Source of the DNA: Lachnospiraceae bacterium UBA4292
Lineage (GTDB): Bacteria; Bacillota; Clostridia; Lachnospirales; Lachnospiraceae
Direction of reading: 5' to 3'
Length of the DNA stretch: 26,471 nt
NCBI GenBank assembly: GCA_002395865.1
Contig: DGVE01000098.1
Location: 860 to 27,330, forward strand
In this document: one piece after another, positions 1 through 8,061 of the stretch
Layout of the letters: every line of letters begins with the position of its first letter
How positions within the stretch are numbered: the first letter of the stretch is position 1
Notes under the pieces: model-generated
The model's database searches: none
Told to the model about the DNA's origin: nothing
Seen by the model: the letters and a program-made list of their open reading frames with translations, nothing else
Position numbers and translations under genes: made by a program

Positions 1-1
1 C

Positions 2-46
2 GTCCGGCTGGCGGACTGTATCGATCGCTTCGCGATCAATACATAA
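2..46 (+). CDS. possible C-terminal tail of an upstream gene (partial)
   Basis: Frame 2 is open from the window edge to a TAA at 44-46 and reads VRLADCIDRFAINT. It ends 14 bases before the relA start, which would fit a tightly packed operon. Fourteen residues are too few to identify a family. A small hairpin (GATCGC, TTC, GCGATC, about 23-37) lies inside it. The frame that continues into relA is also open back to base 1 but has no usable start codon there. Confidence 0.3.
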   Translation, partial: VRLADCIDRFAINT

Positions 47-60
47 GAAAGGAGGTCGCT

Positions 61-2379
61 ATGGAAATAAAGACTGAGGGACTTTATGTACCGGGTCCCG
101 TAAAGGAAGCTGTTCACGAAAAGCTCCTCGGCTCAGACCATGTGCCTGAGACGCCGCCTTATACTGCCGAGACGACCCCGGAGGCGCTCTACGCGAAACT
201 GGTAGATACCATCAGAAAATACCATCCCTCGGATGATATCGATATGGTGGAGAAGGCCTACCTTACAGCGAGGGAGGCTCATAAGGACCAGAAGAGAAAG
301 TCGGGCGAGCCGTACATCATTCATCCTCTTTGCGTTGCCATAATACTGGCCGAGCTGGAGCTCGACAAGGAGACCATAGAGGCCGGCCTTCTGCACGATG
401 TTCTCGAGGACACCGACATCACCGCCGAGCAGCTCACGAAGGAGTTCGGAGCCGAGGTCGTGTCATTAGTCGACGGCGTGACTAAGCTGACCAATCTGTC
501 CTGGGCTCACGACAAGGTGGAGGTCCAGGCCGAGAACCTGAGGAAGATGTTCCTCGCAATGGCGAAGGACATACGAGTCATACTCATCAAGCTCGCCGAC
601 AGACTGCACAACATGCGCACCATGCAGTTCCAGTCCCCCGAGAAGCAGGTGGAGAAGTCCCGTGAGACGATGGATATCTATGCTCCCATTGCCCACAGGC
701 TCGGTATTTCGCGCGTAAAGATAGAACTCGACGACCTTGCCCTCAAATACCTCGAGCCCGAGGTCTACAACGACCTGGCCGACAAGATCGCCCTCCAGAA
801 GGAGGAGAGGGAGGCCTTCGTAAAGAGCATCGTCGATGAATTCAGCCAGAAGATGGCAGAGGCAGGTATCGACGCGCAGATCGGCGGAAGAGTAAAGCAC
901 TTCTTCAGTATATACAAAAAGATGAAAAACCAGCATAAATCGCTGGATGAAATATATGATATATTTGCAGTGCGCATCCTTGTAAATGATGTGAAGGACT
1001 GCTATGCGGCGCTGGGCATCGTGCACGAGATGTACAGGCCCATACCGGGCAGGTTCAAGGACTACATCGCCATGCCCAAGCCCAATATGTACCAGTCCCT
1101 GCATACCACGCTCATCAGCAGCACGGGACAGCCGTTTGAGGTGCAGATACGTACCTACGAGATGCACAAGACCGCTGAGTACGGTATTGCGGCACACTGG
1201 AAATACAAGGAAGCCCAGTCGGGCATTATGAACGAGAAGAGCGAGGAGGAGAAGCTCTCATGGCTTCGGCAGATACTCGAGTGGCAGAAGGACGAGTCCG
1301 ACAACCACGAGTTCCTTAACCTGATAAAGAGCGATCTCGACCTCTTCAGCGACTCAGTGTTCTGCTTCACCCCCTCCGGCGATGTGAAGAACCTTCCGGC
1401 CGGCTCGAACACCATCGACTTTGCCTACAGCATCCATTCCGCCGTCGGCAACCGAATGGTCGGAGCGCGTGTAAACGGCAAGATAGTACCGATAGACTAC
1501 GTGGTCCAGAACGGTGACCGCGTGGAGATAATAACCAGCGCGAACTCCCACGGCCCCAGCCGCGACTGGCTGAACATCGTCAAGTCCACGCAGGCGAAGA
1601 ACAAGATAAACGCGTGGTTCAAGACCGAGTTCAAGGAGGAGAACATAACCAAGGGACGCGACCTGATGAACTCCTACTGCAAGGCGAAGGGCATCACGGT
1701 CAGCGACATAGCGCGCCCCGAATACAAGGAGAAGATACAGAAGCGCTACGGCTTCAGGGACTGGGACGCAGTCCTCGCGGCGATAGGACACGGCGGTCTT
1801 AAGGAAGGCCAGATCGTCAACAAGATGCTCGAGGAGTACGAGAAGGACCACAAGAAGACCGTCACCGACGAGGAGATACTTAATTCGATCGATCCTCAGA
1901 AGCGTCAGCGAGTCTCGAAAAACTCCTCCGGCGTCATCGTGAAGGGCATCGACGATCTCGGCGTGAGATTCTCTAAGTGCTGCAGCCCGGTTCCGGGCGA
2001 TGAAATAGTGGGCTTCGTGACCAGAGGAAGGGGCATAAGCATCCACAGGACCGATTGTATCAATATCATTAACTGCCCTCAGGAGGATCTCGGAAGGATA
2101 CTTCCCGCGGAGTGGCAGGATGTGATAAAGCGCGACGAGAAGTTCCTGACGGAGATAAAGATCTTCGCCAACAACAGGATGGGACTTCTGGCGGATATCA
2201 CCCGCATATTTACGGAGGCGCAGATAGAGATAAACGGCATCAATTCCCGCATAAGCAAGCAGAATGTGGCCACGATAGAGCTTGCGTTTGACGTGGCGGG
2301 CAAGGAGCAGCTGCAGAGCCTCACGGCTAAGATCGGCGCCATAGCCGGAGTCATCGACATAGAAAGGAGCCGCGGATAA
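61..2379 (+). CDS. relA: bifunctional (p)ppGpp synthetase/hydrolase, RelA/SpoT family
   Basis: Makes and hydrolyses the alarmone (p)ppGpp in the stringent response; cytosolic and ribosome-associated. The 772-residue length is slightly above the usual ~730-740, because of about 40 extra N-terminal residues before the HD domain. Domains in order: HD hydrolase with LHDVLEDT near residues 110-118 and RLHNMRTM near 185; synthetase from about 275 (GRVKHFFSIYKKM, later EVQIRT near 360); TGS from about 432 (VFCFTPSGDV); a conserved-cysteine segment near 640 (FSKCCSPVPGDEIVG); C-terminal ACT from about 698. Both catalytic halves look intact, so it is bifunctional by family criteria. The ATG at 61 has AAGGAGG just upstream. 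Its stop overlaps the next ATG by one base (TAATG), indicating translational coupling. Confidence 0.97.
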   Translation: MEIKTEGLYVPGPVKEAVHEKLLGSDHVPETPPYTAETTPEALYAKLVDTIRKYHPSDDIDMVEKAYLTAREAHKDQKRKSGEPYIIHPLCVAIILAELELDKETIEAGLLHDVLEDTDITAEQLTKEFGAEVVSLVDGVTKLTNLSWAHDKVEVQAENLRKMFLAMAKDIRVILIKLADRLHNMRTMQFQSPEKQVEKSRETMDIYAPIAHRLGISRVKIELDDLALKYLEPEVYNDLADKIALQKEEREAFVKSIVDEFSQKMAEAGIDAQIGGRVKHFFSIYKKMKNQHKSLDEIYDIFAVRILVNDVKDCYAALGIVHEMYRPIPGRFKDYIAMPKPNMYQSLHTTLISSTGQPFEVQIRTYEMHKTAEYGIAAHWKYKEAQSGIMNEKSEEEKLSWLRQILEWQKDESDNHEFLNLIKSDLDLFSDSVFCFTPSGDVKNLPAGSNTIDFAYSIHSAVGNRMVGARVNGKIVPIDYVVQNGDRVEIITSANSHGPSRDWLNIVKSTQAKNKINAWFKTEFKEENITKGRDLMNSYCKAKGITVSDIARPEYKEKIQKRYGFRDWDAVLAAIGHGGLKEGQIVNKMLEEYEKDHKKTVTDEEILNSIDPQKRQRVSKNSSGVIVKGIDDLGVRFSKCCSPVPGDEIVGFVTRGRGISIHRTDCINIINCPQEDLGRILPAEWQDVIKRDEKFLTEIKIFANNRMGLLADITRIFTEAQIEINGINSRISKQNVATIELAFDVAGKEQLQSLTAKIGAIAGVIDIERSRG

Positions 2380-3029
2380 TGGCTGAATTACTTATAGACT
2401 GGGTGGTGGTGAGCGACTGTGCGACCAACTGCTACATATGCCGCAATTCGGAGACGAATGCGGGATTTATAGTGGACCCGGGTGACAATGCGGCGCGTAT
2501 CATAGCCAAGACCGATCAGCTGGGCGTTAAGCCCGAGAAGATAATCCTCACACACTCGCACTACGATCACATAGGCGCGGCAGAGGAGGTGGCGAAGCAC
2601 TACGGGATACAGATATTCATCGGCGAGAAGGAGGCGGCCTTCCTGCATGATCCGGTATCTAATCTGTCGGCGTCATTTACAGACACGGCTGTCACGTTGA
2701 ATGCCGACGTTACTCTCAGCGACGGCGAAGAGGTGGAGCTGGCCGGATTTACGGCGAAGGTCATCCTCACACCGGGACACACCCCCGGTGGTATCTGCCT
2801 GTATTTTGAGGATCAGAAGACACTCATTTCCGGTGATACGCTGTTTTGCGAGTCTTTGGGACGAACGGATTTTCCGGGCGGCAATACACGTCAGATAGTT
2901 ACATCCATCATTAATAAGCTCTTCGTTCTGCCGGATGATACGAAGGTCTACCCGGGGCACATGGGCGAGACCACGATAGAGCATGAGAAGAAGTACAACC
3001 CCTGCGCGGGATTTGTCGGAAGAGTTTAG
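2379..3029 (+). CDS. MBL-fold metallohydrolase, glyoxalase II-like
   Basis: A 216-residue single-domain metallo-beta-lactamase-fold hydrolase. The metal ligands are visible: THSHYDH (H59, H61, D63, H64), TPGHTPGG (H134), SGDTLF (D153) and YPGHM (H194). This is the hydroxyacylglutathione-hydrolase-like set, usually binding two metal ions. It lacks the C-terminal substrate-binding domain of classical glyoxalase II, so the substrate is unknown; small thioesters are a common assignment for such short members. It starts inside the relA stop codon and is followed by hemZ after about 50 bases. The relA / MBL / hemZ order is common in Clostridia and supports a housekeeping role. Confidence 0.9.
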   Translation: MAELLIDWVVVSDCATNCYICRNSETNAGFIVDPGDNAARIIAKTDQLGVKPEKIILTHSHYDHIGAAEEVAKHYGIQIFIGEKEAAFLHDPVSNLSASFTDTAVTLNADVTLSDGEEVELAGFTAKVILTPGHTPGGICLYFEDQKTLISGDTLFCESLGRTDFPGGNTRQIVTSIINKLFVLPDDTKVYPGHMGETTIEHEKKYNPCAGFVGRV

Positions 3030-3079
3030 CTTATGATATCCCGGCAGCGTCCGGGAGGTGATTTGAAGAGAAGCGGAAA

Positions 3080-4576
3080 ATGATCAGAATATTTATGCAC
3101 GAGACCCTTTGCGACGCGAAGGGTCTTTCCATCCCGGGGGAGATCGCTCCCACGGACAGATTTGAATACGATATACAGGGGCTGGTGATGGCCTTCTTCC
3201 CCGGAGAGGGGACGGCTTTCAACCCGTCCGGTGAGAATGCGGGATCGGAGGCTTCGGAAGCCGCGGCTCTTCCGGATGTAAATATCCTTTGGCGCAGCAC
3301 ACATGTGGATGTCAGCGTGGGAAATGTCACAAAAGGTGTCGACTTCCTGCCGGGACCCGCGGTAAATGCGAAGACGGCCGTAAAAAAGAGCCTCTACCAC
3401 GTGCTTTCTGCCTACACGGGTCATGAACTGCCCTGGGGATCGCTGACGGGCATCCGCCCCACGAAGATACCCATGGCCATGCTCGAGCGCGGCGCGGGCG
3501 ATGATGAGATCATGCTCTATATGCAGGAGGAGATGCTGACAGGCCCCGAAAAGAGCGCTCTGGCTCTGGATATAGCGAAGAGGGAGAAGGCGCTTCTCGA
3601 CAGGCTGGACTGCGACGGCGGCTACAGCATCTACATAGGCATACCCTTTTGCCCGAGCAAATGTCTCTACTGCTCCTTCACCAGTTACGCCCTGTCGGCC
3701 TACCCGGGCCGCGTGGACGAGTATCTGGACTGCGTGGAGAAGGAGATAAGATTTACGGCAGAGCACTTCAGGGACAGGAAGCTGAACACGGTGTACGTGG
3801 GCGGCGGCACCCCAACCACGCTCGAACCGTATCAGCTCGAGAGACTGTGCGCGATGGTGGAGGACAACTTCGACCTGTCGCACCTGCTCGAATTTACCGT
3901 GGAGGCCGGCAGACCCGACTCAATAACTGAGGACAAGCTCGCGGCTATACGCCGCCACAGACCCGACCGCATATCCATCAATCCGCAGACCATGAAACAG
4001 GCGACTCTGGATATCATCGGCAGGTGCCACAGCACGCAGGACGTGATAGACGCCTTTTATATGGCGCGCTCCATGGGCTTTGACAACATAAACATGGATC
4101 TCATCATGGGCCTTCCCGACGAGACGATCGACGACGTGAGGAACACGATGGAACAGATAAAGCAGCTCTCGCCCGATAATCTCACCGTCCACTCGCTTGC
4201 GATAAAACGCACCAGCAGGCTGAACCTCGAGAGGGAGAACTACACGGGCTATACCTACGAAAACACGGCCGCGCAGATGGACCTGACCGCCGCCTGCGCG
4301 CGTGAGATGGGTATGGCGCCCTACTACCTCTACCGCCAGAAGAATATGGCAGGCAATTTCGAAAACGTCGGCTACGCGCGCCCCGGCAAGGCCGGTCTCT
4401 ATAACATCCTTATAATGGAGGAGAAGCAGCCCATCGTCGCCATCGGCGCAGGCGCTGTGTCGAAGAATATATTTGCGGACGGAAGGATAGAGCGGGCCGA
4501 AAACGTGAAGGATCTCAAGTCCTATTTCGAGAGGATAGATGAGATGATAGAGAGGAAGAGGAAGCTTTTCGGATAG
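3080..4576 (+). CDS. hemZ: HemZ-type radical SAM enzyme (oxygen-independent coproporphyrinogen III oxidase family)
   Basis: A 498-residue radical SAM protein. The iron-sulfur motif C-x3-C-x2-C is at C191, C195 and C198 (PFCPSKCLYCSF), followed by YVGGGTPTT near 239-247, a SAM-binding segment typical of the HemN/HemZ group. About 180 residues precede the radical SAM core, including SLTGIRPTKI, as in the HemZ subgroup. The family is annotated as oxygen-independent coproporphyrinogen dehydrogenase, but activity of the clostridial proteins is less secure because related HemW proteins are haem chaperones. The ATG at 3080 has only a weak purine-rich site (AAGAGAAGCGG); a stronger GGGAGGTG lies about 19 bases away. 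The TTG at 3063 is closed by a stop after six codons. A peptide-like match is visible but no other haem gene is in the window. Confidence 0.92.
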   Translation: MIRIFMHETLCDAKGLSIPGEIAPTDRFEYDIQGLVMAFFPGEGTAFNPSGENAGSEASEAAALPDVNILWRSTHVDVSVGNVTKGVDFLPGPAVNAKTAVKKSLYHVLSAYTGHELPWGSLTGIRPTKIPMAMLERGAGDDEIMLYMQEEMLTGPEKSALALDIAKREKALLDRLDCDGGYSIYIGIPFCPSKCLYCSFTSYALSAYPGRVDEYLDCVEKEIRFTAEHFRDRKLNTVYVGGGTPTTLEPYQLERLCAMVEDNFDLSHLLEFTVEAGRPDSITEDKLAAIRRHRPDRISINPQTMKQATLDIIGRCHSTQDVIDAFYMARSMGFDNINMDLIMGLPDETIDDVRNTMEQIKQLSPDNLTVHSLAIKRTSRLNLERENYTGYTYENTAAQMDLTAACAREMGMAPYYLYRQKNMAGNFENVGYARPGKAGLYNILIMEEKQPIVAIGAGAVSKNIFADGRIERAENVKDLKSYFERIDEMIERKRKLFG

Positions 4577-4585
4577 CGTTATACA

Positions 4586-4614
4586 TTGACAAAAACACGT
4601 GCGGATGGTAATAT
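4586..4614 (+). promoter_or_regulatory. sigma-A promoter for the XRE/ImmA pair
   Basis: TTGACA (4586-4591), a 17-base spacer and TAATAT (4609-4614) form a near-consensus vegetative promoter 10 bases after the hemZ stop. Transcription would start near 4621, leaving a leader of about 40 bases before the XRE start. Confidence 0.8.
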
Positions 4615-4662
4615 TAAACTGCAACAAAAGGCAGAAGTGTACTGAATTTACAGGCGGTGTTT

Positions 4663-5199
4663 ATGAGATATGTATCCAGATGGGAGATAAGCAATAAGGA
4701 TAAAAAGAACTATATCGAGCTTCTGACGCCGCATCTGACGGTGCTGCGGGCGAAGGCAGGTATAAGCCAGGATGAACTCAGCAAGCTCATCGGCGTCTCG
4801 CGCCAGACCTACGGCGCTGTGGAGAGAGGTCTCTCGGAGCTGAGCTGGAATACTTATCTGGCTCTTCTGCTGTTCTTTTATGAGAACAGCATCACCAGAC
4901 CTCTGCTGCGGCAGTGCGGTGCCTGCCCCGACGAGCTCATCCGTCGTTTCAATCCCGACGGCGTGCCGGACGCGGATCAGGCTTCATCGCCCGATGCTCC
5001 CGATGCGGCTCTGTTCGGCGGTCTCGATGAGCAGGGCAAGAGGACCATCCACAACATGGCCATGGTCGAGTACGCCCGCGCCAACAGCATGAGCCTCGAG
5101 GCGGTGGTCAAGGCATTTGAAGGGATGGACGCTGTGAACTCATCATCGAACCCGGCGGCTGACAGCGCCCTCGCGGCGATAAAGAAAAAGAAGGTCTGA
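4663..5199 (+). CDS. XRE-family helix-turn-helix transcriptional regulator
   Basis: A 178-residue DNA-binding protein. The XRE-type helix-turn-helix lies at about residues 28-57 (LRAKAGISQDELSKLIGVSRQTYGAVERG). The rest has no recognised domain: an Asp/Pro/Ala-rich linker near 100-118, then a helical segment ending in KKKKV. An in-frame GTG at 4657 is possible, but the ATG at 4663 sits five bases after AGGCGG and is preferred. It has its own promoter and is followed after 48 bases by an ImmA/IrrE-type peptidase gene. By family precedent (for example ImmR/ImmA) the peptidase could cleave or inactivate this regulator; that pairing is inferred from adjacency. Confidence 0.88.
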   Translation: MRYVSRWEISNKDKKNYIELLTPHLTVLRAKAGISQDELSKLIGVSRQTYGAVERGLSELSWNTYLALLLFFYENSITRPLLRQCGACPDELIRRFNPDGVPDADQASSPDAPDAALFGGLDEQGKRTIHNMAMVEYARANSMSLEAVVKAFEGMDAVNSSSNPAADSALAAIKKKKV

Positions 5200-5247
5200 C
5201 AGCGGACTGCTCTGTTGCGGTTCCTGCAGCGAAATGAACGAATTGAC

Positions 5248-7377
5248 ATGAAAAGGTCTGAGATACGGCGTGAATGCAAAAGATTCATAAAAGAAAACAG
5301 CCTTTCACAGATAAACTTAAAGAGTCTTGAGGAGGCACTTGAGCGAAGCGGTTACACATTGGTGGAATACAGCCGCTTTTCTCCTGATGCGGACGTTTGT
5401 GCGCTTGTGACTGCTCTGGGGCTCGAAAAACAGATAGAGACCAGCAGAGGATTCGCCTATGCCAAAGGCGACTACCGGCTGGTCTTTTTGTGCGCCGATC
5501 TGGCAGACAGCGAGAAGCTGCTCGTGCTTGCGCATGAGACCGGCCACATCGTCCTCGGACACATGGAGACCCCGAATATGATCGGGTTGGATGTCAAGCA
5601 GGAGTACGAGGCGAATGTGTTTGCAGATCAGCTTCTTAATCCCCCGGCGTCGACGAGAATGCTGTTATGGCTCAAAAGGAAAGCTGTGTATTTCCTGTTG
5701 GCCATGATTATACTGGCAGTGGGGCTGTGCATTTATTTTATTATAAGCCGTCTGCCGGAGAATACGACGGATAAGCCCCCAGAGAGCAAAATACCGACAA
5801 CACAATACCATACCGAAGCCTATGGTACTTCTGAAGAGTCCGATATTGTTTCAAAGAGAGCAGAGGAAACAGATAACACAGAGACTTCTTCTGTAAATGG
5901 TGGTGCTGCCTCATCGGAAGAACCGTCGGCTGAGGATACAACGGCAGATGAGGAGACCTCCGAAGATGAAGATGCTTCAGAAACACAGGAACAGGAGGCT
6001 TCAGCCGAAGAGACTGCCATAAAGGAAAGAACAACTGCCTTTGAGGAAGATGATATAACAGAGGAACCCACACCGGAGGAACCGTCAGCAGAAGAGCCTT
6101 CGGAAGAGGAGACTACGACTGTGAAATCCGGCTCACAGCCCGTAAAACCGTCTCCCGGAAGGACCACGGCTGAGAATACTACGCCACAGGAAACGACCAC
6201 CGTAAGACCCGGCCAGAAGGAGACGACCGCACTCAGGGAGACTACAAAACAGGCAGAGACGACCACTCAGGCAGAGACTACAAGGCATGCAGAAACTACC
6301 TCTTCCCGGGAAACAACGGTGCATGAGGAGCCGACGACGCCTGAGGAGACGACAGTAAGGCAGGAGACTACCACCGCACAGGAGACCACTACAGCGCAGG
6401 AGACTACCACCGCACAGGAAACAACTCCTGAAGAGACGACACCGGAGGAGACTACTCCCGAGGAGACCACACCCGAGGAAACGACACAAAAGACAGAAGG
6501 AACTATCGCCTGCTCTGGAGTGGTGTCGGGTAATACGAATGTATCATGGACGCTGTCATCGGACGGAACGCTTACATTTACGGGTTCAGGAAGTATAGCT
6601 ACGGCAGACAAGTACCATCTGGACAAACAGTCATATTTCATTCATGCTCCGGGCAATTCATCTGCCACAGGACTGGAGGGCTTCGATACCCCATCGTGGA
6701 GAAGTTCATTTCCTTCTGAGAATGTCAAATCAGTTGTGATAGGCAGAGGAATAACGGATATTCCTGAGTGCGCATTTGCGATGATGTATTCACTGGAGAG
6801 CGTATCCATACCGAATACGGTCACATACATAGGGAAAAATGCTTTCAGAGCTTGTGTGAATCTGAACTCCGTAAGCATACCCGGAAGTGTTCGAAGCATA
6901 TACAGCTATGCATTTGCCTCATGCATCAATCTTCGCTCGGTCACATTTAATGAGGGCCTCGAGCGTATAGAGGATAGCGTGTTTGAGGGTTGCGGATGGA
7001 CACGGTATCGCTACGATATGACGATACGCATACCCGACAGTGTAAGCTATATAGGTGACAGGGTCTTTGAGAGCAGTACCGGATTTGATCTGTATCTTCC
7101 GAGAGGTCTGGCTCATCTTGGTTCTATGGGCTCCGGAACGGTGACTACAAGCCAGATCAAGCCGGGCAGCGATACCGATCCATCGATGATCTTCGTCACT
7201 GTCAATGATATTATCAGCATGTCATCCGACCCGAATGCAAGTTATGGATATGATACCATCCGTATATATGCATATAAGGGAACCACGGCGTGGAACAGAG
7301 CAAATGAGATCTGTGAACAAATATGCTCCATGCTTTCAGAGGCAGAAAAAGAGCCTGCGATAGTGATATCCAGTTGA
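5248..7377 (+). CDS. membrane-anchored ImmA/IrrE-type metallopeptidase fused to an extracellular BspA-like LRR domain
   Basis: A 709-residue fusion. Residues about 1-140 resemble ImmA/IrrE (M78) peptidases: HETGH at 96-100 (HExxH zinc site) and EYEANVFADQLL near 119-130, whose Glu is the likely third ligand. A basic LKRK precedes one transmembrane helix at about 147-168, with no signal peptide, so the peptidase should face the cytosol and the rest the outside. A long Thr/Glu/Pro-rich stalk follows (about 170-415) and ends in tandem QETTTA and PEETT repeats. The C-terminus has SWTLSSDGTLTFTGSG and leucine-rich repeats of the BspA/LRR_5 kind (IPNTVTYIGKNAFRAC, IPGSVRSIYSYAFASC). The ATG at 5248 is chosen because the protein then begins like other ImmA proteins; an in-frame TTG at 5215 also lacks a clear ribosome site. 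Separate ImmA and BspA proteins are common, but I know of no described protein joining them. Confidence 0.88.
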   Translation: MKRSEIRRECKRFIKENSLSQINLKSLEEALERSGYTLVEYSRFSPDADVCALVTALGLEKQIETSRGFAYAKGDYRLVFLCADLADSEKLLVLAHETGHIVLGHMETPNMIGLDVKQEYEANVFADQLLNPPASTRMLLWLKRKAVYFLLAMIILAVGLCIYFIISRLPENTTDKPPESKIPTTQYHTEAYGTSEESDIVSKRAEETDNTETSSVNGGAASSEEPSAEDTTADEETSEDEDASETQEQEASAEETAIKERTTAFEEDDITEEPTPEEPSAEEPSEEETTTVKSGSQPVKPSPGRTTAENTTPQETTTVRPGQKETTALRETTKQAETTTQAETTRHAETTSSRETTVHEEPTTPEETTVRQETTTAQETTTAQETTTAQETTPEETTPEETTPEETTPEETTQKTEGTIACSGVVSGNTNVSWTLSSDGTLTFTGSGSIATADKYHLDKQSYFIHAPGNSSATGLEGFDTPSWRSSFPSENVKSVVIGRGITDIPECAFAMMYSLESVSIPNTVTYIGKNAFRACVNLNSVSIPGSVRSIYSYAFASCINLRSVTFNEGLERIEDSVFEGCGWTRYRYDMTIRIPDSVSYIGDRVFESSTGFDLYLPRGLAHLGSMGSGTVTTSQIKPGSDTDPSMIFVTVNDIISMSSDPNASYGYDTIRIYAYKGTTAWNRANEICEQICSMLSEAEKEPAIVISS
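6361..6486 (+). repeat. tandem QETTTA / PEETT coding repeats
   Basis: Inside the stalk of the ImmA-BspA protein, three 18-base units encoding QETTTA are followed by QETT and four 15-base PEETT units. The DNA units vary mostly at third positions, so the repeats are selected as protein but could still change copy number by slippage or recombination. Such Thr-rich tracts act as extended, often glycosylated, stalks in surface proteins. Confidence 0.85.
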
Positions 7378-7381
7378 CTTT

Positions 7382-7416
7382 ATACGGCTCCGATTCATTA
7401 CGGAGCCGTATTCTTG
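7382..7416 (+). terminator. hairpin terminator after the ImmA-BspA gene
   Basis: A perfect 11-bp stem (ATACGGCTCCG at 7382-7392, CGGAGCCGTAT at 7401-7411) with an 8-base loop lies five bases after the stop. The T tract that follows is short (TTCTT), so termination may be partial. Confidence 0.65.
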
Positions 7417-7420
7417 ACAC

Positions 7421-7506
7421 AAAATGTAAAAAACGGATACAAAAAGTAATATTTATCCACTTTGTATTGACAGAATATAATACATGATGTAAAATTCAAA
7501 TACATA
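7421..7506 (+). promoter_or_regulatory. promoter with upstream repeat module (copy A)
   Basis: The core promoter is TTGACA (7467-7472), a 17-base spacer and TAAAAT (7490-7495). Upstream, two AT-rich direct half-sites of the TGTAAAA type have their central G at 7426 and 7446, 20 bases apart, and a third TGTAAAAT overlaps the -10. The 86 bases align without gaps to 10578-10663, with 59 identities by hand count, including the same spacings. This points to a shared regulator or a duplicated control region. A further TTGACA at 7414 has no convincing -10. Confidence 0.75.
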
Positions 7507-7540
7507 GAGAACGATTAACCCCACAAAGGAGAAAACCAAA

Positions 7541-7942
7541 GTGAAGCTGCCTACACATCTGAGCCATAAATCGGTCATCTGCATGGAGAACAGGGACGAG
7601 ACGGACGAGTACGAGGAGAAGAATACCGATCCATGCTTTGTATCGCTGGGCAGGGCTTCGTGGAGCGGTGACGAATTTGTCCCCGGTATCAAGGTCATGC
7701 GCAACTGCAACGGCAAATGGTCCGGGCAGTCGGAGGAGACCACCATCAACAGGGCACTCGATATGGCTTATCTGGTGGAGCGAGCCTATGACTATTTTGT
7801 AAACGGCAATGAGGCTGCTTTCTCAGAGGAGGCCGATGGCATCAGCCTCTGCAAGTACGCAGGCTCACAGGAGAATGTGGATAAGCTTCGGGAGTATTTC
7901 CTGAAGCATAAGGACGAGATAGGCAGGAAGATAAACAGATAG
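7541..7942 (+). CDS. uncharacterised 133-residue protein
   Basis: I do not recognise a family. The protein is soluble-looking and acidic, with no signal peptide or membrane segment. It has a Glu/Asp-rich patch near 15-28, a central WSGDEFVPGIKVMRNCNGKWSG segment, and a helical C-terminal half ending in KHKDEIGRKINR. The three central and C-terminal cysteines do not form a metal motif. The GTG start is supported by AAAGGAG at 7525-7531, nine bases upstream. The gene stands alone between a strong promoter, which shares its architecture with the zinc-ribbon cassette promoter, and a strong terminator. Confidence 0.75.
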   Translation: MKLPTHLSHKSVICMENRDETDEYEEKNTDPCFVSLGRASWSGDEFVPGIKVMRNCNGKWSGQSEETTINRALDMAYLVERAYDYFVNGNEAAFSEEADGISLCKYAGSQENVDKLREYFLKHKDEIGRKINR

Positions 7943-7953
7943 TGCGGATGTGC

Positions 7954-7988
7954 AAGCGGGCGCCGGAAGGCGCCCGCTTAGTCTTTTT
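7954..7988 (+). terminator. rho-independent terminator
   Basis: An 11-bp perfect GC-rich stem (AAGCGGGCGCC at 7954-7964, GGCGCCCGCTT at 7969-7979) with a GGAA tetraloop is followed by AGTCTTTTT. It isolates the 133-residue orphan from the next unit. Confidence 0.93.
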
Positions 7989-8008
7989 ACAGTGTCGCGA
8001 AAAAAATA

Positions 8009-8036
8009 TTGACACGTAATATCTATGATGTATAAT
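8009..8036 (+). promoter_or_regulatory. sigma-A promoter for the HTH / AlbA_2 pair
   Basis: TTGACA (8009-8014), a 16-base spacer and a perfect TATAAT (8031-8036). The ATGATGTA stretch before the -10 resembles the copy A promoter, but the upstream half-sites found there are missing. Confidence 0.82.
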
Positions 8037-8061
8037 TGTGACAAAAACCGGGGAGGCACAA

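Noticed and set aside
23..37. Small hairpin before relA considered as a terminator
   Set aside because: The stem has only six pairs, there is no T tract, and it seems to lie in an upstream coding tail.
466..1197. Long minus-strand ORF opposite relA (243 codons)
   Set aside because: It is a shadow of the GC-rich relA reading frame; no ribosome site, low-complexity Leu/His/Val composition and no recognisable motif.
3026..3883. 285-codon minus-strand ORF opposite hemZ
   Set aside because: It is complementary to a clear radical SAM gene, rich in His/Arg/Val as expected for an antisense frame, with no domain.
5820..6641. Minus-strand ORFs rich in Val/Ser opposite the Thr/Glu stalk
   Set aside because: They are the antisense reading of the ACN/GAR codon repeats and have no start signals.
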